Of a stretch of 5,482 nt of DNA, positions 1 to 5,482 are shown piece by piece; the stretch's first letter is position 1; each line of letters opens with the position of its first letter. The stretch comes from an uncultured Eubacteriales bacterium (GTDB lineage Bacteria; Bacillota; Clostridia; Oscillospirales; Butyricicoccaceae), in assembly GCA_949740695.1 (NCBI GenBank), contig CATJIY010000029.1, forward strand, positions 1 to 5,482, written 5' to 3'. Below the pieces are notes generated by a model that ran no database searches, was not told the DNA's origin, and saw only the letters and a list, made by a program, of their open reading frames with translations. The position numbers and the translations under genes were made by a program.

Positions 1-251
1 GAAAGGGTGCACATCTCCCGTTGAAGGGCGGCCATGCCGCCCTCTTGCAGCAAAGAAGACACTGTAAGGGTATCCCGCCGGTCCAGCCCGCAGGTAATCA
101 CCTGTCCACCGCCTCGAACGCCCCCTTGTTCATCTAGAAAAAGGTCCCACCGCTCCCCCGCTTCCGCCAACCGAGCCGCCAGACGCCGCTGGCAGATCAG
201 CTGCCGCAGCCAGATTTCATCCCGCTCTCTGGCACAGCCGATGACGACCAT
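1..251 (-). CDS. Unrecognised hypothetical protein, N-terminal part (cut by left window edge)
   Basis: An open frame of 83 codons runs from an ATG at 251 off the left edge without a stop. A Shine-Dalgarno AAGGAG (261-266) lies 9 nt before this ATG. An in-frame ATG at 260 directly abuts the Shine-Dalgarno and is the poorer start; it would add only Met-Glu-Ile. The protein begins MVVIGCARERDE, is rich in Arg, Leu and Glu, and has a Gly-rich turn (GGVRGGG, about residues 43-49). This leads into a strand-like segment, VITCGLDRRDTLTVSSL (51-67), and then LQEGGMAALQRE (68-79). There is no signal peptide or membrane segment in the visible part. I do not recognise the family. The hydrophobic-T-C-G-x-x-x-x-D-T-x-T-x-S-S pattern looks like a conserved core motif and would be the best query. 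It follows the exporter operon on the same strand but is separated from it by a terminator, so it is probably expressed independently. Confidence 0.6.
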   Translation of the reverse strand, partial: MVVIGCARERDEIWLRQLICQRRLAARLAEAGERWDLFLDEQGGVRGGGQVITCGLDRRDTLTVSSLLQEGGMAALQREMCTL

Positions 252-273
252 GATTTCCATCTCCTTTTTATCT

Positions 274-300
274 CACAAAACCTATTCAGGTGGTTTTGTG
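274..300. repeat. Perfect 9-bp inverted repeat in the leader of the left-edge gene
   Basis: CACAAAACC (274-282) and GGTTTTGTG (292-300) are exact reverse complements separated by 9 bp. The loop side contains a small alternative pairing, ACCT (280-283) with AGGT (288-291). The element lies between a possible -10 box (313-318) and the Shine-Dalgarno (261-266) of the left-edge gene. It could be a dimeric repressor operator or an RNA hairpin next to the ribosome binding site. Neither strand has a U-run directly after it, so it is not an intrinsic terminator. Confidence 0.6.
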
Positions 301-312
301 TCAGCTGCCTTT

Positions 313-342
313 ATTGTATCCCGCAAGACAAAAAAGATGCAA
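313..342 (-). promoter_or_regulatory. Possible promoter for the left-edge hypothetical gene
   Basis: On the minus strand a good -10 box TACAAT (313-318) is preceded, after an 18-bp spacer, by a poor -35 candidate TTGCAT (337-342, three of six matches). The -35 would overlap the T-run of the upstream operon's terminator. Placement between that terminator and the next gene makes a promoter expected here, but only the -10 is convincing. Confidence 0.35.
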
Positions 343-363
343 AAAGAGCGGCAGCGCCGCTCT
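341..363 (-). terminator. Rho-independent terminator of the exporter operon
   Basis: Read on the minus strand, AGAGCGGC, loop GCT and GCCGCTCT form a perfect 8-bp GC-rich stem (345-363). It runs straight into TTTTT (341-345), with a second T-run a few bases further on (about 331-336). It starts 23 bp after the TAA stop of the second ABC gene (387-389), exactly where the operon should end. Reading the other way, the hairpin is followed by CTTCCTC rather than a T-run, so it acts on the minus strand only. Confidence 0.88.
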
Positions 364-386
364 CTTCCTCAAAAATCCATAAAAAA

Positions 387-2126
387 TTAGCCGAACTGGG
401 CCCGGTACATCTCCCAGTAGGCGCCTTTTTTCTCTAACAACTGCTGGTGCGTACCCCACTCCGCCAAACCGCCCTCCCGCACAACCAGGATGCGGCTGGC
501 ATTTTTGACGGTAGACAGCCGGTGGGCTACCACAAAACAGGTCCGTCCCGCCATCAGCTCTCCCATGGCTTGCTGAACTAGCTGCTCGGTACGCACATCC
601 ACGTTGGATGTGGCCTCGTCTAAAATCAGCATAGGACTATCCATCAACATCGCCCGCGCAATGGTCAGCAGCTGCTTCTGCCCTTTGGAAAGATTGGCTG
701 CGTCATCAGTAAGAATGGTGTCATACCCTTGGGGTTGTGATAGGATAAAGTCATGAATACGGGCTGCCTTAGCCGCGGCCTCCACTTGCTGCCGGGTCGC
801 ATCTGGCCGGCCGTAAGCGATATTATCATAAATGGTACCGTAAAATAGCCAAGCGTCCTGAAGTACCATGGAATAAGCTCTCCGCAGGCTGGCCCGGGTC
901 AGGTTGCGAACCTCTTTCCCATCCACGCAAATTTTCCCGCTGTCCGGATCGTAAAACCGCATCAGCAAATTGATAAGGGTGGTTTTTCCCGCGCCGGTCG
1001 GCCCTACAACGGCAATGGTTTCCCCGGAACCCACTTCCAGGCTGACCTGCTTGAGCACTGGTCTCTGGGGATCATAGCCAAAGCAAACCTTCTCCAATGT
1101 TACCGCTCCTTGCGGCTGGTCCAACACAGCGGCGTCCGGCCGGTCGGCAGTTTCCAGAGGCTGGTCGATGATCCGGAACACCCGCTCGGCCGCCGCCAGC
1201 GAGGACTGAAATTCTCCAAACATATCCACCAATTCATGGAGCGGTCCGCTGAACTTCCGACTGTAAAGCACAAAGGAACCAATGCCGCCTACCGTCATCT
1301 GTCCTCGCATATGCAGTATCGCTCCAAATACCGATACCAGCGCTAGCGAAAGATTGTTGATAAAATTTACCGACGGCCCCATAACCGCCGTGCTGTATTC
1401 CGCCTGATAATAGGAATCCACCGCCTGGTCGTTAAATCCGTCCAGCTCGGCTAAAGTGTTTTTTTCCTGCCGGTAGGCTTTCAGCGTCTTTTGTCCAGAG
1501 ATCATTTCCTCTACAAAGCCGTTCAGCTCCCCCAGCTTGCGGGAACGCAGGCGAAACAAAGGTTGATTTCGTTTGGTGATCCGAATGGTCATCACTGCCG
1601 AAAGGGGAACGGTAAATAAAAAAATCAGCGACAGTCGTGGCTCCAGGGTCACCATCTTATAAAAGGATACCACGATGGTAATCGCGCTGGCAAAAATCTG
1701 CACCAGATCGGCGCTGAGAGAGCCATTGATGGTGTCGGTATCGTAAGAGATCCGGCTAATGATATCCCCAGTAGCATGGGTGTCAAAATAGCCCCCCGGC
1801 ATACCCCCCAGCCGCTGAAAAATATCCTGCCGCATCTGATAGGTCACCTTTCGGGAAATGGCAATCATCAGCACATTCAAGGCATAACCCATAGCCGCTG
1901 ACACCACATACAGCAGCGCCATTTGTCCAGCATAGTAGCTCACCAGCTCCAGGTTCACTTTCCCTGGTCCTGGCTCCATAGCGTCAATGGCTTTCCCACA
2001 AAGTTCAGGTCCCAACAGAGCCAGCAGGTTAGAGCCGACAGTCAGCCCCAGAGCCAGCAGCAATCCCCATTTGTGCCGCAGCAGATAACGGCAGAGCCGC
2101 AATATGGTAAAACGCCGGTCTTTCAT
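387..2126 (-). CDS. ABC exporter half-transporter, second subunit (catalytic Walker B, degenerate signature)
   Basis: A 579-residue half-transporter: an N-terminal membrane domain of about six helices (roughly residues 19-40, 63-88, 138-157, 163-183, 254-274, 278-296) and a C-terminal ATPase domain. ATPase motifs are A-loop Tyr351, Walker A GPTGAGKT (375-382), Q-loop Gln423, signature LSKGQ (479-483), Walker B ending LILDE with catalytic Glu504, D-loop SNVD (507-510) and switch His535. The signature has Lys where LSGGQ has its first Gly, as in subunits that contribute the weak signature of a heterodimer. It probably pairs with the preceding ABC protein to export drugs or other amphipathic compounds across the inner membrane. 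The start chosen is the ATG at 2126, with AGGAGG (2134-2139) 7 nt upstream and an ATGA overlap with the preceding stop. The frame stays open to 2183, but those extra residues overlap the upstream gene and lack a comparable binding site. Substrate unknown. Confidence 0.95.
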   Translation of the reverse strand: MKDRRFTILRLCRYLLRHKWGLLLALGLTVGSNLLALLGPELCGKAIDAMEPGPGKVNLELVSYYAGQMALLYVVSAAMGYALNVLMIAISRKVTYQMRQDIFQRLGGMPGGYFDTHATGDIISRISYDTDTINGSLSADLVQIFASAITIVVSFYKMVTLEPRLSLIFLFTVPLSAVMTIRITKRNQPLFRLRSRKLGELNGFVEEMISGQKTLKAYRQEKNTLAELDGFNDQAVDSYYQAEYSTAVMGPSVNFINNLSLALVSVFGAILHMRGQMTVGGIGSFVLYSRKFSGPLHELVDMFGEFQSSLAAAERVFRIIDQPLETADRPDAAVLDQPQGAVTLEKVCFGYDPQRPVLKQVSLEVGSGETIAVVGPTGAGKTTLINLLMRFYDPDSGKICVDGKEVRNLTRASLRRAYSMVLQDAWLFYGTIYDNIAYGRPDATRQQVEAAAKAARIHDFILSQPQGYDTILTDDAANLSKGQKQLLTIARAMLMDSPMLILDEATSNVDVRTEQLVQQAMGELMAGRTCFVVAHRLSTVKNASRILVVREGGLAEWGTHQQLLEKKGAYWEMYRAQFG

Positions 2127-3832
2127 GCGCTTTCCTCCTCTCCCATTTGCAGCCGGCTGATCTCCTGATATAGCGGACAGCACCCCATCAGCTGGTCATG
2201 ACTGCCCAATCCGGCCACACAGCCCTCTTCCAACACCAAAATTTTATCGCAATGCTTCACCGAGCTGACCCGCTGAGCAATCAGAATGGTGGTGGTTTCC
2301 CCGTATTCCTGCTGGAGCGCCTGCCGCAGCTTGGCGTCGGTCTGATAGTCTAGCGCGCTGGAGCTGTCATCTAAAATCAGTACTGGCGGCCGCCCTGCCA
2401 GAGCCCGGGCGATGAGCAGCCGTTGCTTTTGCCCACCGGAAAGATTGACGCCCCTGGCCGCCAGCCCGGCGTCCTGCCCACTTTCCAAGGCAAAATCAGC
2501 CTGCGCGTTCTTTAGGGCTTGACGAATTTCCTCCTCAGAAATTTCCCGGCCCATACGAACATTTTCCCCTATGGATTTTTTAAACAGCAAATCGTTTTGC
2601 AGTACCACGCCAAACTTAGCCCGCAACTGCTCCAACGGCCAAGCGGATACCTCTCGGCCATCCACCCATATGCTGCCGCTATCCACATCATAAAACCGCA
2701 GCAACAAGGCGCAAAGCGTACTTTTTCCCGCGCCGGTGGGCCCAATGACACCCAACCGCTCTCCCCGGTTCAAGGAAAAGCTGACATCCCGCAAAGCGGG
2801 ACTTTTCCCCCCATAAGAAAAATTTACCTGATGAAAAACAATGCAGGGGTAATCTCTCTGCCCTTCCTCCGAGGGACGGCTCCTGAACTCGTCGGAAACG
2901 TCCATCACCGCCTGAATACGGCCGGCCGAGGCCAGCGCCTTGCTCCACATAGTCAGCACCCGGGTAATGGAAATCATTGCGTTAAGAATGATGGTAAAAT
3001 AGGTCAAAAAAGCGGTAATCGTTCCCGCTCCGCTAAGCCCAGCGTTAACCCGCCTGGCGCCTACCAGCATCAACAGCACCAAACCCAGGTTAAGCGTCAA
3101 GTTCATGGCCGGTTTACTGGCCGCCATCACCATATTCGCTTGATTTTCGGCAGCCATCACCTGCCGGTTCACCTGACGGAACCGTTCCTTTTCCCCTTCG
3201 CTCCGGCTGAGAGCCTTGATAACTCGAACTCCGGAAGTATTTTCCCGCACTACGCGAACCATCCGGTCAGAGGACTGTTGAAGCCGGTCAAACAAAGGCA
3301 AGCTCCTTCGAGACAGCAAAAACACAATAGCCAAAATGATCGGCAACATAGCGGTAAGCACCAAAGCCAGCGCCGGATCCAGAGCCATGGTTACCAACAC
3401 CCCGCCGACCACCAACATAGGCGCTCGAATACCAATGCGCTGCATCATACCTACCATCCGGTGAATGTTATAAGTATCGGTGGTCATACGGGAAATCAAG
3501 CTGGGGATGGTGAACCCATCCAGCTGCCGGTTAGAGAGATAAGAGATTTTTTGAAAGAGCTCGTGCCGCAAGGTGCGGGTGGTATCCCGGGCTACTGCCG
3601 CCGCCATCCGGTTGCCCACCACATTGCCCAAAATGGCAAAAAACGCGCACACCAGCATCAAGAATCCCCACAATACCACCGGTTTTAATTCTCCAAGCGG
3701 GGTCACATCGTCAATGATATGGGCCAGAATATAGGGCAGCAGCAGTTCCACCACTGTTCCCCCCAGCTTGATAGAGATACCCAGGGCCATTCTTCCCCTA
3801 TAAGGCCGGATATAATGAAAGATCAGTCGCAC
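2123..3832 (-). CDS. ABC exporter half-transporter, first subunit (non-catalytic Walker B, Gln in switch loop)
   Basis: A 569-residue half-transporter with about six membrane helices in residues 15-290, then an ATPase domain. Motifs are A-loop Tyr340, Walker A GPTGAGKS (364-371), Q-loop Gln412, intact signature LSGGQ (464-468), Walker B LILDD (485-489), D-loop SALD (492-495) and IAQR (518-521). The position of the catalytic Glu is Asp489 and that of the switch His is Gln520. These two changes together are the hallmark of the degenerate-site subunit of heterodimeric exporters such as TM287/288 or BmrCD. Its own ATP site should bind but hardly hydrolyse ATP, while its intact signature completes the active site of the partner subunit. 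The start is GTG at 3832, supported by AAAAGGAGG (3840-3848) 7 nt upstream and by the MRLIFHYIRPYRG beginning typical of the family. It overlaps the MarR gene by 10 bp and the next ABC gene by 4 bp. Substrate unknown, most likely drugs or toxic amphiphiles. Confidence 0.95.
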   Translation of the reverse strand: MRLIFHYIRPYRGRMALGISIKLGGTVVELLLPYILAHIIDDVTPLGELKPVVLWGFLMLVCAFFAILGNVVGNRMAAAVARDTTRTLRHELFQKISYLSNRQLDGFTIPSLISRMTTDTYNIHRMVGMMQRIGIRAPMLVVGGVLVTMALDPALALVLTAMLPIILAIVFLLSRRSLPLFDRLQQSSDRMVRVVRENTSGVRVIKALSRSEGEKERFRQVNRQVMAAENQANMVMAASKPAMNLTLNLGLVLLMLVGARRVNAGLSGAGTITAFLTYFTIILNAMISITRVLTMWSKALASAGRIQAVMDVSDEFRSRPSEEGQRDYPCIVFHQVNFSYGGKSPALRDVSFSLNRGERLGVIGPTGAGKSTLCALLLRFYDVDSGSIWVDGREVSAWPLEQLRAKFGVVLQNDLLFKKSIGENVRMGREISEEEIRQALKNAQADFALESGQDAGLAARGVNLSGGQKQRLLIARALAGRPPVLILDDSSSALDYQTDAKLRQALQQEYGETTTILIAQRVSSVKHCDKILVLEEGCVAGLGSHDQLMGCCPLYQEISRLQMGEEESA

Positions 3833-4299
3833 TCCGAATCCTCCTTTTCCCGGCGGACGTCAAGCTCCCGATAGCAACTTTTCCGCCCCTCTCTGGCCCG
3901 CTGGAGCAACGCTCGCATTTGTTGAGCAAACTTGCCCCGCTCTTCTTCTGGCAAAGCTTCCAGCAGCCAGTCATAATAGGCCTCTTCCAGCGCCACCACA
4001 TCTCCCCGCACCTGCATGGCTCCCTCGGTGGCCTGAATCAGCTTTGCCCGACCATCCTTGGGATCGGGTGTGCGCGTGATATAGCCCAACTCTTCCAGTC
4101 CGGCCACCAACCGGGTTACCGCAGCTTTGTCCACGCCAAGATGCTCTACCAACTGTTGCTGGCTCATCACCTGGTGATGGGCCAGATGACGCACCGCCTG
4201 AATTTGAGAGGGATTTAACTCTAAATCCCGGGTTTTTCGGGCCACATACCCTTGCGCCAGCCGGTTAATACGACGAAAACAAATGCTTAGTTCGTACAT
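3823..4299 (-). CDS. MarR-family transcriptional regulator
   Basis: A 158-residue protein with the MarR winged-helix layout: N-terminal dimerisation helix (about 1-25), helix-turn-helix MSQQQLVEHLGVDKAAVTRL (45-64), recognition helix continuing to LGYI (71-74), a wing with the family signature D-P-K-D-G-R-A-K (79-86) then L-I-Q-A-T-E-G-A (87-94), and C-terminal dimerisation helices (about 96-140). The charged tail holds two Cys (142, 157); Cys7 is near the N-terminus. A redox role cannot be argued from this alone. The start is the ATG at 4299 with AGGAG (4308-4312) 8 nt upstream. MarR proteins beside drug exporters usually repress their own operon until a ligand releases them. The 16-bp palindrome over the operon promoter (5056-5071) is the natural candidate operator. 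It overlaps the first ABC gene by 10 bp and follows the nucleotidyltransferase-like gene after 47 bp. Confidence 0.93.
   Translation of the reverse strand: MYELSICFRRINRLAQGYVARKTRDLELNPSQIQAVRHLAHHQVMSQQQLVEHLGVDKAAVTRLVAGLEELGYITRTPDPKDGRAKLIQATEGAMQVRGDVVALEEAYYDWLLEALPEEERGKFAQQMRALLQRAREGRKSCYRELDVRREKEDSECD
3840..3848 (-). promoter_or_regulatory. Ribosome binding site that fixes the GTG start of the first ABC gene
   Basis: AAAAGGAGG on the minus strand lies 7 nt before the GTG at 3832 and is wholly inside the last codons of the MarR gene. No ATG with a comparable site is nearby, so it decides the start. Its position suggests that ribosomes finishing MarR re-initiate on the exporter gene. 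Confidence 0.8.
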
Positions 4300-4322
4300 T
4301 GGATCATCTCCTGTTTTTCTGA

Positions 4323-4350
4323 AAGCCTATATTCGTACCCAGAAGCCTAT
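4323..4350. repeat. 8-bp direct repeat, 20-bp period, just upstream of the MarR gene
   Basis: AAGCCTAT occurs at 4323-4330 and again at 4343-4350, exactly 20 bp (about two helical turns) apart. The second copy overlaps the TAG stop of the nucleotidyltransferase-like gene. In the same gap, TTCTG (4317-4321) and CAGAA (4340-4344) form a 5-bp inverted repeat. This could be a secondary regulator site or an internal promoter region, but I found no convincing -35/-10 pair here, and short repeats can arise by chance. Confidence 0.35.
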
Positions 4351-5003
4351 CTCTGCCGCAACCGGTTTTCAATCAACTGAACCCGGTCTGGCCGTCCATA
4401 TCGGAAATTATCCTGCTTCAACATTTCTAAAGTCGATAGATAGATGGTTTCCTCCCGATAGATCAATTTTTCAAGTCTGCCCATATCAAAAGGCTCCTGG
4501 CTAGAGTTGTGAAAATAAACCGATACCGGCGCGTCCAGAAAAAGCTCTCCGCCGCCGCCCATCACCCAGTCGCCGCACCGCTCTATCGGAAAAAGGGTCT
4601 GTTTACGAAAAAGCTCCCGGACCCGTTCCATATCAGAAAGGTTCGGCAAAAGAATGTCCAGATTCCGCGGTTCCACCGCTAGACCCCAGAGCGCCATGGC
4701 GGCGCTTCCATGGACATACCAAGAGAGATTTAGCGGCCGAACGGCATCCATCCACCGGTTCAGCGCCTTTTCCCAAGGCGCTGGCACAAGTTTTAGACTT
4801 TTCCGGATATACAAATCCCCGAAGCGGGCAAAATTTTCCGCACAGCTGGGAAAACCCTCGGCCTGATCATAGGTTTTAATAAAAGAACTGCCCAGCTGCC
4901 ACCAATACCCGTTTTGAAAATAAGGCCAGTGGACCTCCTCCACCTCTTCCGCGCAGTAAGCGTAACAATTCCATCCGCCCATCTGTTTCACTGAGATACG
5001 CAT
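4347..5003 (-). CDS. Nucleotidyltransferase-fold protein, possibly catalytically degenerate, first gene of the exporter operon
   Basis: A 218-residue soluble protein. Its middle reads YVHGSAAMALWGL (96-108) then EPRNLDILLP (111-120), the strand-helix-strand core of the polymerase-beta-like nucleotidyltransferase superfamily (aminoglycoside and lincosamide nucleotidyltransferases, antitoxin-type proteins). Its end, STLEMLKQDNFRYGRPDR (190-207), resembles the family's C-terminal helix with a K-x(n)-GR-x-D pattern. The usual D-x-D metal pair is N114-L-D116, and the later strand VSVYF (160-164) seems to lack the third carboxylate, so nucleotide transfer is doubtful. The N-terminal 70 residues are rich in aromatics and Cys (MGGWNCYAYC near 8-17; NGYWWQLGSSF at 31-41) and I do not recognise them. 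The start is the ATG at 5003, with GGAGG (5012-5016) 8 nt upstream. Longer in-frame starts to 5069 run through the promoter and lack binding sites. As leader gene of a MarR-exporter operon it may modify or bind the exported drug; this is inference. Confidence 0.75.
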   Translation of the reverse strand: MRISVKQMGGWNCYAYCAEEVEEVHWPYFQNGYWWQLGSSFIKTYDQAEGFPSCAENFARFGDLYIRKSLKLVPAPWEKALNRWMDAVRPLNLSWYVHGSAAMALWGLAVEPRNLDILLPNLSDMERVRELFRKQTLFPIERCGDWVMGGGGELFLDAPVSVYFHNSSQEPFDMGRLEKLIYREETIYLSTLEMLKQDNFRYGRPDRVQLIENRLRQR

Positions 5004-5040
5004 ATCGATTTCCTCCATCGTCTGTTTCTCACTGCTTGCC

Positions 5041-5069
5041 ATGATAGCATTTTCCAGTTGATATGTCAA
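5041..5069 (-). promoter_or_regulatory. Near-consensus sigma-A-type promoter of the exporter operon
   Basis: On the minus strand TTGACA (5064-5069, perfect -35), a 17-bp spacer, and TATCAT (5041-5046, five of six) form a strong promoter. The -10 is preceded by TGC, an extended -10. Upstream (about 5072-5090) is A/T-rich and could be an UP element. The predicted start is near 5033-5036, giving a leader of about 30 nt that contains the GGAGG of the nucleotidyltransferase-like gene. A promoter this strong would need repression, which the overlapping palindrome could supply. Confidence 0.88.
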
Positions 5070-5071
5070 CT
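5056..5071. promoter_or_regulatory. Palindromic operator candidate for the MarR repressor
   Basis: AGTTGATATGTCAACT is a 16-bp palindrome with perfect 6-bp arms (AGTTGA/TCAACT); only one pair at the centre mismatches. It covers the whole -35 box and the start of the spacer, so bound protein would block RNA polymerase. Size and symmetry fit a MarR dimer, and the operon it controls encodes one. Assignment to this MarR is inference. Confidence 0.75.
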
Positions 5072-5114
5072 ATATTGCAAAAATAATCTTGCCAAGTGTG
5101 CCTTCCGCCAATGG

Positions 5115-5482
5115 CTATTCTATAAAACCGACCAGATCCGCGAACACGCCGCCGCAAAGATCCGCCAATACCTCCGCCGGAGCCTCTACCTGAGCACCAA
5201 TTCTCCCCGCTGATACCAAAATAGTCTCCCAAAGCAACCCGCTCTCCTCAAAAAAGGTAGGGTACGCCCGCTTCATTCCAATAGGGGAGCATCCGCCCCG
5301 AACATACCCAGTATAAGCAGTCAGTTGGGCCAAAGGCAGCAGTTCCACCCGCTTTTCTCCTGCCGCCCGGGCGGCTTTTTTCAAATCCAAATTGGCGCTG
5401 GCTGGAATGACAAACACCAGGCAACCCGCCCTTCCTTTTGCCACTAAGGTTTTAAAAACCCGCAACGGGTCCATCCCCAACA
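5115..5482 (-). CDS. ybaK: YbaK/EbsC-family Cys-tRNA deacylase, C-terminal part (5' end beyond right window edge)
   Basis: The visible 121 codons match the YbaK/EbsC family from about one quarter in. They read LGMDPLRVFKTL (family: LG-x-x-P-x-x-V-Y-K-T-L, with the conserved Lys at visible residue 10), PASANLDLKKAARAAGEKRVE, then TGYVRGGCSPIGMKR with the conserved Gly-Gly-x-Ser-Pro loop, a VSAGRIG strand and the closing FADLVGFIE. The first visible codon is TTG and corresponds to an internal Leu, so it is not a start; roughly 35 residues lie outside the window. YbaK-type enzymes clear Cys wrongly attached to tRNA-Pro by prolyl-tRNA synthetase and act in the cytoplasm. The TAG stop is at 5115-5117. 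No good terminator follows, so some read-through into the exporter operon is possible. It appears to be a housekeeping neighbour with no functional link to that operon. Family assignment is firm; the symbol follows the E. coli homologue. Confidence 0.9.
   Translation of the reverse strand, partial: LGMDPLRVFKTLVAKGRAGCLVFVIPASANLDLKKAARAAGEKRVELLPLAQLTAYTGYVRGGCSPIGMKRAYPTFFEESGLLWETILVSAGRIGAQVEAPAEVLADLCGGVFADLVGFIE

Noticed and set aside
34..390. Plus-strand open frame of 118 codons at the left edge
   Set aside because: It is antisense to the start of the left-edge minus-strand gene and runs through its leader, the inverted repeat and the operon terminator. Its Ser/Arg-rich translation has no domain character.
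2127..2183. N-terminal extension of the second ABC protein (19 extra residues)
   Set aside because: The ATG at 2126 has an ideal AGGAGG 7 nt upstream, a typical ATGA overlap and a family-like N-terminus. The extension would overlap the end of the first ABC gene in another frame.
2519..3688. Long plus-strand open frame (389 codons) opposite the first ABC gene
   Set aside because: It lies entirely antisense to a clearly conserved ABC transporter. Its translation is rich in His, Gln, Pro and Arg without recognisable domains, as expected for an antisense shadow of this base composition. I saw no ribosome binding site supporting it.
4500..5003. Toxin-antitoxin or abortive-infection system suggested by the nucleotidyltransferase-like fold
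   Set aside because: There is no HEPN-type or other partner toxin beside it. Its operon partners are a MarR regulator and an exporter, so a drug-related role is more plausible.
5004..5069. N-terminal extension of the nucleotidyltransferase-like protein to 5069 or 5042
   Set aside because: The region contains the -35 and -10 boxes and the probable transcription start, so these codons are not expected in the mRNA. The GGAGG at 5012-5016 clearly serves the ATG at 5003.
5072..5114. Terminator after the ybaK-like gene
   Set aside because: On the minus strand there is a TTATTTTT run, but the only pairing before it is a weak 4-bp GCCA/TGGC stem with a large loop. That is not enough to call an intrinsic terminator.
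5478..5480. TTG at 5480 as a start codon of the ybaK-like gene
   Set aside because: The codon aligns with an internal conserved Leu of the family (LG-x-x-P) and the N-terminal quarter of the domain is missing. The gene simply continues past the window edge.

Overview
All genes in this window lie on the minus strand. Strong AGGAGG-type ribosome binding sites, a consensus housekeeping promoter, a GTG start, overlapping genes and an intrinsic terminator suggest a bacterium of the Firmicutes, probably a moderately GC-rich gut-type member of Clostridia (Oscillospirales-like). That placement is inferred from sequence style and protein character and was not tested by a search.

In transcription order (right to left): (1) the C-terminal three quarters of a YbaK/EbsC-type Cys-tRNA deacylase gene, cut by the right edge; (2) a short intergenic region with a near-consensus promoter (TTGACA, 17 bp, TATCAT, with extended -10 TG) whose -35 box sits inside a 16-bp palindrome; (3) a 218-residue protein with a nucleotidyltransferase-like fold whose usual catalytic D-x-D reads N-L-D; (4) a MarR-family repressor; (5) and (6) two half-size ABC exporters; (7) a clear rho-independent terminator; (8) the first 83 codons of an unrecognised gene, with its own possible promoter and a perfect 9-bp inverted repeat in its leader, cut by the left edge.

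Items 3 to 6 look like one transcription unit. The MarR and first ABC genes overlap by 10 bp, and the two ABC genes share an ATGA overlap. The two ABC proteins have complementary defects expected of a heterodimeric multidrug exporter (BmrCD, LmrCD or TM287/288 type). The first has Asp for the catalytic Glu and Gln for the switch His. The second has an LSKGQ signature. The palindrome over the -35 box is the obvious candidate site for the MarR protein, giving a model of a drug-responsive, autoregulated export operon. The least ordinary part is the nucleotidyltransferase-like first gene, which may be an antibiotic-modifying enzyme, a degenerate pseudoenzyme or a drug-binding accessory protein.
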